A stretch of DNA of 64,000 nt from a virus. The notes under the pieces are model-generated. The model saw only the letters and a program-made list of their open reading frames with translations, was not told where the DNA came from and did not search any database. Both the position numbers and the translations under genes were made by a program. The stretch spans positions 22,905 through 86,904 of IMG/VR virus record IMGVR_UViG_3300045973_000445, one strand, 5' to 3'. This document shows, piece after piece, positions 61,733 through 64,000 of this stretch. The first letter of the stretch is position 1. Every line of letters begins with the position of its first letter.

Positions 61733-62461
61733 TCAGTCTAGATGATATCCGTTAGTAGCTCTTACTGTTCCCATTCCTGCATGATTTTCATTATGCTGAA
61801 CAAACTGCATTTTATGCTGCCACAAGTCATCCGTCAGCCACTGAGCCCTTTGCAATATCGACTCACTCTTCCCAGCAATATATATCTGCCTCATGGCCTC
61901 AATCAGAGGAGCTCCTCCTTTAATTGGATCAGCATACTGCTTTGCCACATCCTTATTTATAAGAGCAAAGGCAGGATGCAAATAATCCACCCATATCTTA
62001 TTTTTACTCTCCCTAACGCCAGTTGTCTGCTGTCTTGTATTTCCTGTTCTGAATCTTGATTTTATAGAACCAATAGTAACTGGAATCCTAGCTATGATCG
62101 TCTCCATATAAAACTCCTTTTGTATATCCCCAATACCATAACTATCCTTTCGCAACTCGCTCTCCATCATCTCCAGCCACCCCCTACCATGTATAATCAT
62201 ATCAGAGTCCACTAGGAGAATCTGATCTGTTTTTATATGGTTTATCCCATACACCATTCCTGGGCCGTGATGAATATTATAATCAAAATGAATCAACTCA
62301 ACATTATACTTCTTTGGGAAATTCTTTATCTTCTTATAGTACCCCTCCGAGGATCCGTCAATAACCAGATAAGGTACATCCGGATAAAACTTCCGAAAGG
62401 ATGATAGTAATCGATCCAGATATTCTGGAGTATTGTAATTAACCGTTAGTACTGTTGTCAT
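61733..62461 (-). CDS. glycosyltransferase family 2-like
   Basis: 242 residues from the ATG at 62461 (MTTVLTVNYNTPEYLDRLLS). The metal site is LLVDSDMIIHGRGW. The C-terminal half has DYLHPAFALINKDVAKQYAD. It overlaps the aminotransferase gene by about 23 bases. Presumably it transfers the sugar made by the preceding enzymes, but the donor is inferred. Confidence 0.85.
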   Translation of the reverse strand: MTTVLTVNYNTPEYLDRLLSSFRKFYPDVPYLVIDGSSEGYYKKIKNFPKKYNVELIHFDYNIHHGPGMVYGINHIKTDQILLVDSDMIIHGRGWLEMMESELRKDSYGIGDIQKEFYMETIIARIPVTIGSIKSRFRTGNTRQQTTGVRESKNKIWVDYLHPAFALINKDVAKQYADPIKGGAPLIEAMRQIYIAGKSESILQRAQWLTDDLWQHKMQFVQHNENHAGMGTVRATNGYHLD

Positions 62462-63083
62462 TTGTGTATATTGGATAAATAGAAATATCTGGATATAATG
62501 ATTCCACATCAGGGCAGTCCCTCTTATTACCAGCCAGATCATAAAACTGACCTATCAGCTGTAGTCCTAGTGTTGAAAAGATCGGATGCAAGTAAAAATT
62601 CCACCCAAGCATCTCAAAGCTGTCCGCAAAGTAATCACACTCATCTCTTCCGGAGAACCGAGCCTTCTTAAACCATTTGTACGCATCCTCATTATCTGTA
62701 AGGATACATCCTCCCTTGCCGAGCTTCATCGGTTTATACTTTCCTGTAAAGGAACAGCACATAAATGTATCTGGCTTATACATGTCTGCTGTAAACCGCA
62801 ATGCACTATCCCATGTCTTTGATCCAATGAGCTGATAAGCTCCTTTGATCTTATCCCCTCCTTCCATTGGAAGAAACTTAACCAACCCCCCTGCATGAAT
62901 GATTTCACAAGGGACACTCATGTATGTTCTACTTGGTATCGCTATAACCTTCCCTTTGATACCTTCATACATCAAGGATAAAAACATAGCATTACTACAG
63001 CTATCCAGTGCCACCACGTATGGTGCGCCAGTATAATCAGCTATTGCTTTTTCAAACTCTTCTGTTACTTTATACGGATTCAT
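62439..63083 (-). CDS. compact DegT/DnrJ/EryC1/StrS aminotransferase
   Basis: 214 residues, much shorter than the usual 360-400. PLP-fold features are present: VVALDSCSNAMFLSLMY (cofactor loop), IPSRTYMSVPCEIIHAGG, and a lysine-bearing SFTGKYKPMKLGKGG then CILTDN. It would add an amino group to a keto sugar nucleotide such as the FdtA product. The short length suggests a reduced phage form lacking the C-terminal small domain; activity is not certain. Confidence 0.8.
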   Translation of the reverse strand: MNPYKVTEEFEKAIADYTGAPYVVALDSCSNAMFLSLMYEGIKGKVIAIPSRTYMSVPCEIIHAGGLVKFLPMEGGDKIKGAYQLIGSKTWDSALRFTADMYKPDTFMCCSFTGKYKPMKLGKGGCILTDNEDAYKWFKKARFSGRDECDYFADSFEMLGWNFYLHPIFSTLGLQLIGQFYDLAGNKRDCPDVESLYPDISIYPIYTNDNSTNG

Positions 63084-63489
63084 TTTTATATTTTATAAAT
63101 TCATCATAGTTTCTTATGTAATCACTCTCATCATACAATTCGGATGCCAGCACCAAACACACAGCATCCTCTGAAAACTGATCCAGCTCTCGCCATATCC
63201 CAGGAACGACCAGCAACCCTTTATGAGGTAATCTCAACTTTACATTCCACCTCCTGATACCATCATTTAAGATTACCCGAAACGAACCGTTCACAGGAAT
63301 GATCAGCTGATATAATGATTTGTGAGCATGATTCCCTCTGACGGATCCGTCAGGCACATCGTAGATATAATAAGCTCGCTTAATATCAAACTTTTCATTC
63401 TGGACGATTGTCAGCTTGCCCTCATCCCTCAGTACTGTTTTCAGTGAGATCAGATGGCAATTATATATGGTTGATTCTACCCCGTTCAT
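63070..63489 (-). CDS. sugar 3,4-ketoisomerase, FdtA/QdtA (WxcM-like cupin)
   Basis: 139 residues, the usual size. Clear cupin signature: RAYYIYDVPDGSVRGNHAHK, LYQLIIPVNGSFRVILNDG, LLVVPGIWRELDQFSEDAV, ASELYDESDYIRNYDEF. Known members isomerise dTDP-4-keto-6-deoxyglucose to the 3-keto sugar. ATG overlaps the upstream stop (ATGA). Together with the aminotransferase and GNAT this suggests a dTDP-3-acetamido-3,6-dideoxyhexose route; the starting sugar must come from host RmlA/RmlB or genes outside the window. Confidence 0.9.
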   Translation of the reverse strand: MNGVESTIYNCHLISLKTVLRDEGKLTIVQNEKFDIKRAYYIYDVPDGSVRGNHAHKSLYQLIIPVNGSFRVILNDGIRRWNVKLRLPHKGLLVVPGIWRELDQFSEDAVCLVLASELYDESDYIRNYDEFIKYKNESV

Positions 63490-64000
63490 TTACGATGCTT
63501 ATCTAATAGCAAATCTATCTTAGCAGAGTACTCTGGGTAGTCCTCCTTAAACAATGACAAGAAGTATAGGCTCTGAGGCTCTCCCTTAAGCAAAACATGA
63601 TCCACAAAGAACCCCTCTTCACTCATGCCGAGATATCGTTGCAAATCATAAACCTTCTCATTCTTGCTATTGATTGTACCTGATATCTTTCTGAAGTTCA
63701 TCTTATTAAATACGTAGCCATATGTTAACTTCAATGCCTCCAGACCATACGGAGTTGATTTATGAACAAATGAATCATGCAAAAGAAGTCTCCCTACATT
63801 TGAAACACCATTAACCCAGTTGCAATCGTAAATGGAAACCATGCCCACCTTATGAACTCCAACAGAATCATATATAATGTAATTCACTTCATCTCCTGTT
63901 CGGCTTTCCTGCCACTTCAACTGCATCTCTAATGAATATCCCTCTGGACAGTTCAGATACTCAGCTGATTTACTTGAGCGCAATTGATGTATAAATGAAG
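63486..64000 (-). CDS. GNAT-family N-acetyltransferase, 5' truncated
   Basis: The frame is open to the window end, so the start lies outside; a TTG at 63983 is unlikely to be the true start. GNAT features: YIIYDSVGVHKVGMVSIYDC, GRLLLHDSFVHKSTPYGLEA (acetyl-CoA loop area), and FNKMNFRKISGTINSKNEK. It resembles WecD/RimJ-type enzymes that acetylate amino sugars. Its four-base overlap with the ketoisomerase gene supports a role in the sugar cassette. Confidence 0.82.
   Translation of the reverse strand, partial: SFIHQLRSSKSAEYLNCPEGYSLEMQLKWQESRTGDEVNYIIYDSVGVHKVGMVSIYDCNWVNGVSNVGRLLLHDSFVHKSTPYGLEALKLTYGYVFNKMNFRKISGTINSKNEKVYDLQRYLGMSEEGFFVDHVLLKGEPQSLYFLSLFKEDYPEYSAKIDLLLDKHRK

Noticed and set aside
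63981-63983. TTG as the start of the GNAT gene
   Set aside because: The frame stays open to the window edge with plausible protein sequence, so the gene is more likely cut by the window.

Overview
The window is part of the genome of a contractile-tailed (myovirus-type) double-stranded DNA phage, very probably infecting a Bacteroidota host. The tail type is shown by a sheath, tube, two tail chaperones, tape measure, hub, spike and baseplate-J set. The host guess rests on two FISUMP-domain (Fibrobacter succinogenes major paralogous domain) fibres, a DUF6734-like glycosyltransferase, the DUF5675 lysis-region protein, AT-rich intergenic DNA without clear Shine-Dalgarno sites and a few TATATTTG boxes. 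TAA, TGA and TAG are all used as stops (the capsid gene ends in TAG), so the genetic code looks standard. No polymerase, primase or helicase is seen, so the genome must extend well beyond this window.

Left edge (1-2597, plus strand): the end of a DNA-metabolism operon. It holds a 5'-truncated SbcD-like phosphoesterase, three small proteins, an SbcC-like ATPase lacking the Walker A half, an HNH endonuclease and a NUMOD1-like protein. It converges on a long minus-strand late region (about 2564-64000) whose genes mostly abut or overlap by a few bases and are read from right to left.

In reading order the late region begins with a sugar and glycosyltransferase cassette (61008-64000: GNAT, FdtA-like ketoisomerase, DegT-type aminotransferase, two GT-A enzymes). 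Next come lysis and small membrane proteins (58264-60977) with a gene-poor stretch that contains a strong RNA fold. Then follow a portal with a third glycosyltransferase (54335-56907), large adhesins and repeat-rich appendage proteins (42393-53242), and a Mu gpF-like minor head protein. An unusual block follows: a Nudix/DUF5661/AAA+ fusion and a 1064-residue zincin, directly upstream of prohead protease, scaffold and major capsid protein (32419-41945). Neck genes come next (24248-31740), interrupted by two GIY-YIG endonucleases with triple zinc fingers. The tail module (12203-23988) carries an antisense TnpB. Host-range proteins (4775-12201) and the terminase large subunit (3084-4769) finish the series.

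How it fits together: terminase, portal, protease, scaffold and capsid build and fill the head. Several proteins around the head genes share short tags and may be capsid cargo. The sugar enzymes could make an amino-deoxyhexose that the GTs attach to a virion or host target. Homing-type nucleases (HNH, NUMOD1, two GIY-YIG, TnpB) sit between essential genes without breaking them. Small genes of 33, 36, 48 and 52 codons fill exact gaps between neighbours and are annotated here from reading-frame coupling.
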